NCBI GenBank assembly: GCA_024449915.1
Contig: JAMZAV010000446.1
Coordinates: 62,001 to 126,000 of the forward strand
Length of the DNA stretch: 64,000 nt
Direction: 5' to 3'
Source of the DNA: Sweltsa coloradensis
Taxonomy: Eukaryota; Arthropoda; Insecta; Plecoptera; Chloroperlidae
This document shows positions 21,334 through 31,478 of this stretch, piece after piece. Made by a program: the position numbers and the translations under genes. Numbering within the stretch: the first letter of the stretch is position 1; each line of letters begins with the position of its first letter. The notes below the pieces were generated by a model, which worked only from the letters and a program-made list of their open reading frames with translations, had not been told where the DNA came from and ran no database searches.

Positions 21334-22393
21334 CTAGGTGCCCGTTAGGGCACCGCAGCCAAGCCGTTGTGCGCTACACACTCAGGCACCTTATACAGCA
21401 AGCAGAGTTGGGGTGATTTCGAGGTGTCACCCAGCCGTCATGAAACGTGATGTGAACTTGAAAACTATCAAAATCGAGGGGATTTAGGTATCCGACAACA
21501 CATGCCAAATTTGGTTTGGGTACGAGCATTCCTTCTTGGTGAAAAAATGACTTGAAACATGCTCAAAATCACTTTAAGGATGTTAGTTACTACTGGCTAC
21601 TACTACTATCTAATTCGTCAGTTTCAATTGCCCAGCGATTCTGACCAAACGGGTGGGCCTACAACGTTCATATTTTACATGGACATTAAGGTAATAGTGA
21701 TGTAATTCCCTTTGAAAGAAAAAGTAAAAAAAATGCTGGAAGGCTTCCAAATAAAGGTTTTAAATAAGCCTTTTACAGGCATACAATCAACAAGTAACTA
21801 TTGTTACGAGACAATAATCGCCTACATTGTTTACAAAAAGCAAGTCTTTAGACCACTATATTTTTTCATTCTATTGTTAATTGGTAAAACCATAGCAATT
21901 AAATCGACTTTGATAAAATTATTATATTTTTAACAAATAATATGCAATGGAACTTGAAAAAGTAATGAGATCCTACACATAACAAAAACATGTAAAAATA
22001 CAGCCAAACCTTACACGCTCAAAAGAAATGAGATCTATAAAAAGGGCCAAGCTCATTTACCCTTTCACATTTGCGCATTCTTAATTCATAAACGTACAGT
22101 GTCCCGTAACAACATCCCCGAAAAGCTTGGAAAAATAGAATTTGCATTACTATTACGTTTAAATTAAATAGAAAAAAGAATTTGGATGAACTATTACGTT
22201 TAAATTAATAGTTGCAAATTCTATTTTGCCAAGCTTTTCAAGGATGTTGTTACGGTACACTGTACGTTTATGAATTAAGAATGCGCAAATGTGGAAGGGT
22301 AGATGAGCTTGGCCCTTTTTTTAGATCTCATTTCTTTTGAGTGTGTAAGGTTTGGCTGTATTTTTACAAGTTTTTGTTATGTGTGGGTTACTT
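21334..22393 (-). mobile_element. Helitron/Helentron-like element, family C, with palindromic 5' half
   Basis: The left end CTAGGTGCCCGTTAGGGCACC is, in reverse, a perfect hairpin (GGTGCCC-TAAC-GGGCACC) ending in CTAG, the classic 3' terminus of Helitron-type elements. A segment near 21620-21700 (GATTCTGACCAAACGGGTGG) is shared with the family A copy at 50196-51003. The right half (21966-22393) is a long inverted repeat with ~190-bp arms. Copy A of the LINE is uninterrupted here (GTGTTATTTCTTCATACTGC, 14890-14910). Confidence 0.6.
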
Positions 22394-22964
22394 TATACTG
22401 CTTCCTCGTCTCCATGCCAACTTGATTGTAGTTTAATAAACTGCAAAGACATAGCCTTTCTCTGGCTGCTGCAACTTGGCTCTCATCTTTGTCAGATAGT
22501 CGGCCTTCTCATTGCCCATTATCGAGCAATGGGTTTTGTTCTTAGGTTGCGGTGGGGTTTGTGTTAAAGTTGTCTTGGATGTTTTAACAGTCATTGCATT
22601 GCTGTCGGCCCACTGTGACATGATGACAAGAACTTCGTTCATTTTCCTTTGTATACTATTTATATCCTTGTATGAACTCCATATTACTACATCATCTGTT
22701 TAAAGTAGTACCTGGATGCCACATTTTCCTTTCGTTTCTTCAACAATGTCATTTATCATGATAATCAAATTTGAAGGGCTTAGGACCGAACCTTGCAGAA
22801 GACCTTGCTTATGTTGGTGATATCCCGATTTAGCAAATCTAGGAATGATACTCTAATGAAGTTTTGGTCCAAAAATCTTCGATCCATCCCAGTAGTTTTC
22901 CCGATTTATTTTAAGCACTTAGTTTTGTTAGTAGCTTTGGTCTCCTTACTGTATCGTGTGATGT

Positions 22965-23612
22965 TTAGAATAGGAGCTCGCAAACGCTTTTTAGGCGTGT
23001 TGTTGGATGAGCGTATGTTTTTTGTAAACATTAAAGCGTAAAATTGCGATTTTCATGAGAACATATTTTTCGATTACGCTCAAATTTCACACAAATATAT
23101 AAATTCATAAAATTAAGGGTCCATGAAAATATCAGAACAATCGGATAAAGCATGTAGGTGTTTTAAGTCAAAGAATATTTTTAAAATTAAAATAATCTAA
23201 AATTGCGATTTTCATAAGAAATAATTTTTTGATTGCGCTTAAATTTCTCACGAATATATTTATTCATAAAATTAAGGTTCAGTGAAAAAATCATTACAAT
23301 CGAATAAAGAATGTAGGTGTTACAAGTCGAAGAATTTTGTTTAAAAATCGAAAAAATCGTAAAATTGCAATTTTAATGAGAAATATTTTTTCGATTGCTC
23401 TCAAAAACGTGGCAGTTCTAAGTTTAGAGTTTTTAAAGGCCTCCAGAAAATTTCATCGCAATTGGAGTATCGGTTTAGCCGGAATCGTGTTAACAAACAG
23501 ACAAAAATCCAAAAAAAAAGAAAACAAATATTCCGTTTTTTTTCCTCCAGTGTAGTGAAATGGAATCTTCGCTTCATTTGCTACGGTCGCTACGCTCATC
23601 CAAAAACAATCA
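22965..23612 (-). mobile_element. Family A Helentron-like element
   Basis: Between LINE segments. TTGTTGGATGAGCGTA near the left end is mirrored by CTACGCTCATCCAA at the right. The interior carries the family tandem units and GTATCGGTTTAGCCGGAATC. The left terminus (AGAATAGGAGCTCGCAAACG) differs from the CTAGGAAAACGC of other copies. LINE sequence CAATCATTACAGCAAGAG resumes at 23617. Confidence 0.65.
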
Positions 23613-24137
23613 TTACAGCAAGAGTTGATTCTTGTCTTAAAAAAAGCATCTAGACTTACTGGGACATTCTGGCCAGGTGGTCAACCGTGCTACGTATAGG
23701 AGGGATGCCTACCTGCTCTTCAGCCAGCATGTTGTTGTTTACCATGTATACACTGAGTTGCTTTAGGACCATACGTTCTGTAAATTTGCATACACAGCTC
23801 GTGAGGGAAATAGGTCGATAGCTGGAAAAATCTTCTGGAAGCTTATTAGGTTTAAGGATTGGTGCTATTTCGGCCTTTCCCCCATTCGGCCGAAATATAT
23901 TTTTCCCATGTTAGGTCTCCATTGCTTTGCCGCCTAGTTGAGTTATGAGTTCTCCTTACCCCGTCTGGGCCCGGGGTAGAATTGGCCCAGAGCATAGCTC
24001 TGCTAATCGTAAAAGGCGATTTAAGAGCAAAAGTCCACCTCGCAAACATTAGCTATAGTGGGTTACCCAAATGTATAATTTAGGGTTCCCGCTCGATTTT
24101 CGTGATGGAGCAACGCCGCATGTTCCAAGTAGTAAAA

Positions 24138-24594
24138 CTAGGAAGCTTCGCAAACGCCTTTTCAGGCGCGTTGTTGGATGAGCGTAATTGGTGCATTGAG
24201 CTGCCATGTGTTATGCGGATTTTCTGTTGTTCTGTGAAAAATCATTACTAATTTGAAGATTTAAAAAAAATTAAATCAAATCAAATAAAAATTAACTTAA
24301 TTTTTTTTTTTTAGTAAATCGTAATTTAAAAAAAGAAAAAATCGTAAAATTGCGATTTTCATAAGAAATAATTATTCGATTGCGCTCAAATTTCACACGA
24401 ATATATTAATTCATAAAAATAAGGTTCTGTGAAAAAATCATTACAATAGGATAAAGCATGTAGGTGTTACAAGTCAAAGAATTCTTTTTTCATCGAAATA
24501 AATCGTAAAATTGCGATTTTCATGAGAAATAATTTTCCGATTGCGCTCAAAAACGTGGCAATTCTAAGTTAAGAGGTTTCGAAAACCTCCAAAA
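24138..24594 (-). mobile_element. Family A Helentron-like element, 5'-truncated
   Basis: The left end CTAGGAAGCTTCGCAAACGCC followed by TTTTCAGGCGCGTTGTTGGATG reads, in reverse, as a hairpin (AACGCGCCT-GAAA-AGGCGTT, one bulge) before CTAG. Two to three tandem units follow. It stops in the 'CAAAAACGTGGCAATTCTAAG' region, so the 5' end is missing. Confidence 0.65.
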
Positions 24595-24904
24595 AAACAC
24601 TAAATCTACTAGTAGGCTACTAGTTTACACTGTGAGATAGTAAGAGGCCTATTCACTTTTATAGTTCAATAAGAAATATAAGCATAGGCTATAGTTGAGT
24701 CGTCTCTTGGTTGTAACCTGGGCATGTTAATATATTTTTTAGTTACTTTTTATTTTTGTAGGCCTATATGTTTTTGTCTTCCAGGTATTCTTGAACTGAG
24801 TAATATGCTTTTTTTTAGGAGTATTGATTTTAGTTTTAGTTTAAAAGTGTTTATGTTGGTTTTATCTTTTATTTTGTTTGGCAGTTTGTAATATAATTTA
24901 GAGT

Positions 24905-25400
24905 TTATGTAGGTTGAATTTATTTGTATCGATTTTTTTTTGAAGTGCAGTTGAGTGTCAGATCATTGCGATTTTTAAGCGTATATAATGCAGTTTGCAA
25001 GATGTACAGGCTGTAGAAAGTCAATATCTTTTGCTTGATAAAGTGATCTTTACAGTGAGGTTTTTCGTAAGAGTCATTTCTTTGTTTCAGACCCAGAATA
25101 ATTCTAAGAGTTTTTTTTTGTAGAATGAATATTTTTTCTGCATGTGATGAGCCACCCCAGAATTCAATTCTATATCTAAGAAGTGATTCAAAATTTGCTG
25201 AATAAGATATTTTAGCTACTTTTGCATTTGAGATTGATTTGACAATTCTTAGAGCATAGATAATCGAGTTTAACTTTTTTGATAGTTTTTCGCATTGTTT
25301 ATTCCAGTTTAGATTTTCATCTATTGTTAAACCAAGAAATTCTGCTAGCAATGCATTTTTTATTTCTGAGTGTTGTACGTCTTTGATAGTTAAGTGTTGA
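24905..25400 (-). mobile_element. LINE ORF2 C-terminal fragment
   Basis: The minus-strand frame 25351-24920 (143 codons) contains FLGLTIDENLNWN, KKLNSIIYALR and ILQKKTLRIILGL. This is the region after the RT palm of Jockey/CR1-type LINEs (LGV.ID..LNW…; ..LQKK.IR.I…). It has no RT catalytic core here and is truncated upstream. Confidence 0.75.
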
Positions 25401-25449
25401 GGTTTATCTTAATTTTTATGTTTTTATTACTGAACATTAGAAATGTTTT

Positions 25450-26450
25450 TTTTTATAGTTTAATATCAATAAGTTTTCGTCAAACCACTGGTTTGCTACC
25501 ATTAGTTGTGTTTCTCCTTTCGAAACAAGTGATTTTGCACAGCTGGCTCTGATATGTGTGAATACAAAAAAAGAAAAATTATATTAGACTTATAATAAAA
25601 ATTAAACTTGATAGAATGTAATTTCCGGCCTATTTTAATGAAATATTGTACGCTACGTTTTTGCCGCGCACGCTCTCTGTGGAGCTTCGTTCCGGTACCG
25701 GTGCTAGTTTCCTGCCACTGGCATGAACAGCTATCAGTGGAACTAGCTCCGGTGCGGGATGAAGTGTACGAAATGGATAATAACCACTGTAATAACCAGG
25801 AAACAACTTTCGTAAAAGTAACGAATTTTACAATTTAAATTTTTAAATTGCAAAATAATTTATTGTTTTTTTATGTAAGCTTTTGGAAGTGCAGAAGTGC
25901 AAAGCCACTCACAGCCACCCTACTAAAAGATCGAAAGAGGAACATTTTGAAGGCGAAGTGTTGATAAAAGATGGCGCCATTAGAAGAAAAACAACTAGGC
26001 CTATCTGTCAAAGTTTAGAATCTTGGTCATTAGTATTATGTTTCTTTATCTACTTTCATTGAAGTAAACGTACCAGATATGATATACTTTACCACGTTTC
26101 GATTGTGGCTGTCTTCTACTACAGTGTAAAAGGCTAAGGCCTAGCCGCAACGCTGGGGTGAGTAGGCTATCCTAGGCGGCATAAACATTTCACTGATCTG
26201 ATGTCTTGGTTAAGACTTGTTATGAAAAGAGTATTGAGCAATAATTCAACATACTTTGACCCTAGACGTAGGCCTACCTACCCTCTGATAACTGTCACTA
26301 TACTGCTAGACCTAGCCTTAACCTGGGCGCCTCTATTTATTTTTTTTATTTTTATTTACCTAGGTTTATTTAACGTCTATCCTATTCAGTTAGCCTATAA
26401 AACTGATTTACAAAGGAGGACAACATGACTAGGCCTAGGCTATCACTACG
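25450..26450. other. Non-coding stretch
   Basis: No gene recognised. Around 25690-25775 'GGTGCTAGTTTCCTGCCACTGG' and 'CAGTGGAACTAGCTCC' form an imperfect hairpin. AGGCCTA words occur at 26268, 26430 and 26453. Confidence 0.4.
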
Positions 26451-26454
26451 TATA

Positions 26455-26958
26455 GGCCTATCACAGCACTCAATCTGAATTGACTCAAGTCGGTTCGAGT
26501 TCAATTCGGTTTGAGTCTCTTGATATACACACTCGATTCGTATTGAAGTCAATCCACTTTCCAAAGTGGACTGACATGAGTAAATTGCTTGATATACAGT
26601 TCAATACGCATTCAATACGGATTGAAAACTGCCTTAGAGATTTAGATTTCAGTGAATACCATTATTAGGCAGGCGGTGTTTATTACATGTTTACAATAAA
26701 ATGGCGTCTTGGAGGCTTTAATGAAGACATTAGGCTTTATATTTACGTAGCTGTAGGTAGAGATACAAGTACATAGTATTTTCAAGTGTTATTCATAGAA
26801 TCTTGTAGCATCAATTTAAACTGCCACAACAACAACTTCAATTCGAATCGAAATAGGATTGAGGAAGTCGTTTCGAATGTCCGTGATATACACTTCAAGT
26901 CAAACCGAATTGAACTCAAACCGAATTCAGTCAATTCGGATTGACTGCTGTGGTATAC
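26455..26958. mobile_element. MITE with ~75-bp imperfect terminal inverted repeats
   Basis: Left arm CACAGCACTCAATCTGAATT… and inverted right arm CACAGCAGTCAATCCGAATT… continue through GTTCAATTCGGTTTGA and GATATACAC in both. The flanks are TAT on the left and TAT on the right, compatible with a TA target. The arms are full of ATTGAAT/ATTCAAT words. No coding capacity. Confidence 0.6.
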
Positions 26959-27404
26959 GTAGTGTATGACTATGGACCTAACCGAATAGTGTTCTTCGCC
27001 GTTCTTGGTCTCATTACTTGGTCTTGTTCTTATTCTTAGTCTGATTCCTAGTCTTGTTACTAGATTGCTTCATACATTTTATCTTTTATTTATTTATGCA
27101 ATTTATCGGACGTATCGTAAACAGTCGCCATGTTCTAGTACTAAGAACAAGATCAGGTGTCCTTTTCCGATTCTTGTTCTCATTCCCAGATTTCGGCGAG
27201 TCTCGATCGTGCGCTCGACTATTCGGATGCTACTAGCTACGTCACGGATATCATGACGCGTAACGGTGACGTAAAACGAGAATAAGACCAGGGAATGAAC
27301 GCGTTTTGGCACTATTCGGATAGCTCCTATGACAGTTGGTGCCCACATTTTTTAGTCCACTGGTAGGCTACAAAACTCGTGTCACCTGAGTTCTTTTAAT
27401 CTGT

Positions 27405-28754
27405 GATATATGTATCCTGGCCTTGACAGGCAAATGTCATAACCATTGTTAAAAGCAGGAGACAAAACATCTGTGAAATGCTATGGACCTACCTATATCA
27501 ATTCTTTCAATTATGTCTGCCTGTACGTGAAATAATTGTCCATCATTGCCTCTTGGCCCACACTCTTCCACTAATTTTGCATGAACAACATGGGTTTCTC
27601 CCTAACTTACTAACTTTACTAATCTTGCAGTCCTTTAACATCATGCCACTAATGCCCTGGACAACCGATCTCGGCTGGACGTTGCCTACATTGACATTGC
27701 AAAGGCATTTGATTCTGTAAGCCACAAACACCTTCTTTACAAGATAAAATTGCGTTTTGGTGTGAGTAGGGCTACTGAGTGGTAATTTTCTTACACTCAT
27801 TGAGAATTTTCTTACAGATCGAAAGCAACGTGTAGCCTAATTATTTCCGGTTCATCTTCCTCTTGGTTACCAGTGTTATCGGGTGCCCCTCAAGGCAGTG
27901 TATTAGGCCCTCTCCTTTTCGTGCTGTTTGTGGACGATCTTGTAGACAGACTTAAACCATTTGCTTGTGATTTTCTTTTGTACGCTGACGATTGTAAAAT
28001 TTTAAAAATTGTGTCGAAGTTATGTGATTTAGGCCTAGGCCTCATCGCTCTTCAAGATGCATTAGCAGTGTTTTCTCAGTGGTGTTTAGACTGACTGCTC
28101 CGTCCTAATCCTGAAAAGTGCTCATTGTTAACAATTTCACTGCGGAAATTCCCATTAGTCTGTCATTATAATTTGTTGGGGCAAGTCATTCAGCGAGTTT
28201 CTAATTTAAATAAAAGATCTTGGTGTCATTATTTATACAAAATTCCTTTTTGTTGAGCACATTTCCAAAATAACTTTAAAAGCCATTTAGGTTTATTATA
28301 GGGCTACAGGTTCACTGATATTTGTGACCCAACTGCACTAAAATCATATTTCACGGGCTGTGTTTTACGTGTGATTGAGTACTGTACTCCAATTTGTGCA
28401 TTGCCAGCTGATACCAACATTAAAAAGATAGATCTAGAGTACTTTCATTTTTCTGTGCAATTGTTCGTAATCGTTTCCCAGCTTTTAATGCCTGGTCACG
28501 ACAACAAATTATGAGTGAACTTTTCATGACAGATCTAGCACTCGAAGAAAACACTATGACATGTCTTTCCTGCACCGTATCATCAATTGTGTTTTCCGGT
28601 TCACCAGTCTTGTCTCCATTTTTCCACTCCATGTTCCATCCCGCTTTACTAGGCTTACGCACCTTTTCCATGTCAGCTAGACCTAGACTTTCTATTACCC
28701 GTAGATCTATCACCTTTTGCTTAGTACCTTCATTTTATAATAATTTACCTTATT
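27405..28754 (+). mobile_element. Decayed Jockey-like LINE reverse transcriptase
   Basis: Plus-strand fragments in several frames: a CYRPISIL-like stretch (about 27470), QHGF (27590), DIAKAFDSVSH (27700), GAPQGSVLGPLLF (27880-27920) and FLLYADDCKI with the catalytic YADD (27975-28005). These are followed by the RRKHYDMSFLHRIIN-type C-terminal region near 28540-28580. Frameshifts and stops break it throughout. The 3' end continues after the hAT insertion at 28763-29381. Confidence 0.8.
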
Positions 28755-28762
28755 TAGCCTAC

Positions 28763-29381
28763 CAGGCGCGTAGGAAGGGGGGGGAATGGGGGGAGTTTAA
28801 CCCCCCCACTTTTTACCGTGACCCCCCCACTTCAGAATCTTAGAAATTCAGTCTCGCCGTAAATACGCACGGAACAAATTCTGAGTAACGAATTTTCAAT
28901 TTTGAATTTCCCACTGTGATTCTTTTGTTTGTAAATGAGTAAAAAGTACTATAATTGCCATAGGTAGCGTCGGATGTTGTGACACGTATTTGCAGTCCGT
29001 ATACTGGGTGTGTTTAACGAAGACTGTTTGGCTGGTTAGTTTAAGTTGACTTGACACGACAGTGAGGAAGGAGAACCTCAGAATAATGAAGAAATACCTT
29101 CAGCTCTTTGAACTGCTCAAAAGCCATGCATGGTCTATCCAAGATTAGTCTTGGTCATCTCTTAACTTTCCTACTTTATTTTTAGTTTTATAGTTTTTAC
29201 TGTACAAAATACATTATTGGTATTGCATTCAGCACACGATTTTTCTAGAACGCACCAAACACACTCTAAAACCTAATTTTCAAATTATCGCCTGCGCGCT
29301 GTGTTGGGGCTTCGCCCCCAACCCCATGCTTGGCAGCAGATTTTTTTTCCCCCCCACTCGAAAAGGAGTTCCTAGCGCCTG
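28763..29381. mobile_element. hAT-type element with exact 8-bp TSD, inside a LINE
   Basis: Ends CAGGCGCGTAGGAA and, inverted, TTCCTAGCGCCTG. TAGCCTAC occurs on both sides (28755-28762, 29382-29389) as an exact 8-bp duplication. LINE-like coding resumes after 29390 (AAAGTTCAACATATTCTCTG). G- and C-rich blocks lie inside both ends (28775-28830, 29300-29360). No transposase. Confidence 0.85.
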
Positions 29382-29389
29382 TAGCCTAC

Positions 29390-29820
29390 CAAAGTTCAAC
29401 ATATTCTCTGATTTTAATTCTTTAAAAAAATCAATCCGTGATTAGAATGCAGTTGAAGGTCATTAGCATTTCCCCCTCTATTCTTTTATAAACACATTCC
29501 TGTAAATTTTTTACATTAACATTATTTAGGCCTACTCTAATGTTTTGTTGTACCGGTACTTATAATTTTGATATATTTGTTTTATTGTTCATCACCATAT
29601 AATTATTTGTTAATTTGTAGGTAGGCCTACCAGGTTTATATTAATGTAATAGTAATTTTTACTTTATTTATATATTATATTAGGATTGTCTTTGTAAAAT
29701 GGTACTTGTGCTGTACTAGACTTTTGGGCCTAGGGCCTACCTATATAAATAAATAAAAAATGAAAAAATAAATATAGCCTACTGTATAGTCTACCACATT
29801 CCACATCATATTTCTAAGTA
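29390..29820. other. LINE 3' remnant and putative FKRP 5' region
   Basis: LINE C-terminal sequence runs to about 29440. Beyond that AT-rich DNA leads to the FKRP splice acceptor. No upstream FKRP exon could be identified with confidence. Confidence 0.4.
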
Positions 29821-29845
29821 TGGTGAAACGCTGTTCTAATCAATT

Positions 29846-29870
29846 ATCTTTCCTCTCATTCAGCACAACC
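29846..29870 (+). promoter_or_regulatory. FKRP: Splice acceptor and start context of FKRP
   Basis: TTTCCTCTCATTCAG ends at 29863, a strong polypyrimidine tract plus AG. It is followed by CACAACC and the ATG at 29871. The mature exon probably starts at 29864, so the earlier in-frame ATG at 29820 would be intronic. Confidence 0.6.
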
Positions 29871-31478
29871 ATGCGGATACGGGTAGCTCGAGTGGTCACT
29901 ATTTTGGTGATTTTATTGAACGTCTTCGCCCTGTATTTCATTTGGAAGCTACTCGTCGGCATTGGTACGGAAGACAAACGCAGGTTTGACGTCGATTCGA
30001 AAGCCCATCTAGCTACTGCAGACGGTGTACCACCTCATAAAACCATTAATTCTGACATGCACTTTATTGAAAAGTCAATAACTGTAGTAATTTGTAGTTT
30101 TGAGCATTTTGAGAGGGATATAGCCAGCACAATCCAGTCATTTTTGTTGTTGTACCCTAAGCTTCATGTGTTGGTTGTTGGTGACTCTTTAATTTATCCT
30201 CCGTTAGAATTGGAACTAGAAGGAGTTGTAAATAGCACAGAAAATGTGAAAATACTTAACATGCAAATAGATCTGAGAGATTCGTTTGAGCAGAGAAACA
30301 TATTTGCTCACATCAGCACAAAGTACGTGTTGTTTGTTCCCGATTCGACTCGAATCATATCGAAGAGAATTTTAAGAACGATGGTGATAAAACTCTTACG
30401 ACAGTCTCACAATTTAGTTGCGATTCCGTTCTCAAACGGTGAAGCGGTGAAATGTCTGAAAGTAAATTTAGACATTCGAGAATGGGTCATCCAGTATGAC
30501 ATAATCGAAGGGTACCTTTGCGATGCGGTGGTGGGGAAACATATCATTCTCGTCGAGACGGAAACTTTAAAGAAGCTACCACAAGTAATGTTACTTCCTT
30601 TCCCAAACGCGCTTTACGTCCAAACAACGGCGCGGAATTTGAAAGTGAAGCTGATGCGCGATGTAGGTTTCAGCGACGGGAAGACTTTGTTCCAGAGTCA
30701 ACATGCCCGGTGGAAGGTAGACCAGTTGGAGAGATCGAGGCAAGAGGCGATGTTCAGACATTTTCGTCTCAAGAAGGTGGTTCGAGAGAGCCGATCGGTG
30801 GAGTGGTACGGCTGTTTGCGCGAGACCCCCCGATGTTTCGGTACGGTGGTGTCCGACATGCCCGAGTATTTGTGGGAGGGGAAATGGACCCCGCCTTGCT
30901 GCCTGTTTGGGCTGCGTCAGACGGCTCGCCACGTGTTTAAAACCCTAGACGACGCCGGGGTTCGATACTGGCTAGAGGGCGGGAGTCTCTTGGGGGCCAT
31001 GCGGACCGCCGACATCCTCCCCTGGGACTATGACGTGGACGTGGGCATCTACCTAGAAGACATCCCGCACTGTACGTGGCTGCAACGAGCCCACAACCAC
31101 CAGGTCGTCGACACGGACGGTTTCGTCTGGGAGAAGGCATCCGAGGGCGACTTCTACCGCGTACAGTTCAGCGCCGTCAATCACCTACACGTAGACATAT
31201 TCCCGTTCCACTCGCGCAACGGTACAATGACCAAGTCCACGTGGTTTCCCACTCACAAGCAGGACTGCGAGTTTCCGGAGAGTTTTCTTCGTCCGATGGC
31301 GAGCATAGAGTTTGTGGGGCGACAGGTACCTGCGCCAAACAACATTCGGGATTTCCTAGAGTTGAAGTTTGGGAGGGGGGTGATTGAGAATCCACAATAT
31401 CCTGATCCACAACGTATGAAGTTCTCTCCAAGGGAAATGAATGAGGCAGTTAGTACAAGTTCACCGTCTGAAAATTAA
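29871..31478 (+). CDS. FKRP: Fukutin-related protein (ribitol-5-phosphate transferase)
   Basis: Intronless coding region, 535 residues (the human protein is 495 and also has a single coding exon). Family knowledge: FKRP is a Golgi type II membrane enzyme that adds a second ribitol-5-phosphate, from CDP-ribitol, to the core M3 glycan of alpha-dystroglycan. Seen here: a hydrophobic anchor at residues 8-27; a four-cysteine zinc loop C315-C322-C343-C344, with exactly the human spacing; GGSLLGA (370-376); and the LicD-type metal motif WDYDVDVG with D386, D388 and D390, again offset +26 from human. HVDIFPF and ENPQYPDP near the C-terminus also match. The start at 29871 was chosen because the protein then begins MRIRVARV like the family, and a splice acceptor lies just upstream. 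The C-terminus extends about 20 residues beyond ENPQYP. All key residues are present. Confidence 0.93.
   Translation: MRIRVARVVTILVILLNVFALYFIWKLLVGIGTEDKRRFDVDSKAHLATADGVPPHKTINSDMHFIEKSITVVICSFEHFERDIASTIQSFLLLYPKLHVLVVGDSLIYPPLELELEGVVNSTENVKILNMQIDLRDSFEQRNIFAHISTKYVLFVPDSTRIISKRILRTMVIKLLRQSHNLVAIPFSNGEAVKCLKVNLDIREWVIQYDIIEGYLCDAVVGKHIILVETETLKKLPQVMLLPFPNALYVQTTARNLKVKLMRDVGFSDGKTLFQSQHARWKVDQLERSRQEAMFRHFRLKKVVRESRSVEWYGCLRETPRCFGTVVSDMPEYLWEGKWTPPCCLFGLRQTARHVFKTLDDAGVRYWLEGGSLLGAMRTADILPWDYDVDVGIYLEDIPHCTWLQRAHNHQVVDTDGFVWEKASEGDFYRVQFSAVNHLHVDIFPFHSRNGTMTKSTWFPTHKQDCEFPESFLRPMASIEFVGRQVPAPNNIRDFLELKFGRGVIENPQYPDPQRMKFSPREMNEAVSTSSPSEN

Larger units (their letters stand above)
21000..24056 (-). 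mobile_element. Decayed LINE (copy B) with nested insertions
   Basis: Same LINE as at 14560-17405: RNase H end GNEKADYLTK near 22480-22510, WADSNAMTVKT near 22585-22620, a catalytic region in which the Tyr-Ala codons have become TAA-ACA but DDVVIW is kept, and RT segments near 22800-22930 and 23780-24050. It has the same internal deletion joining thumb to RNase H as copy A, but independent point lesions (copy A reads YAED, copy B TDD). Interrupted by insertions at 21334-22393 and about 22965-23612. Confidence 0.75.

Noticed and set aside
30518..31431. Several 84-140 codon frames on both strands
   Set aside because: Shadows of the FKRP coding region in other frames.
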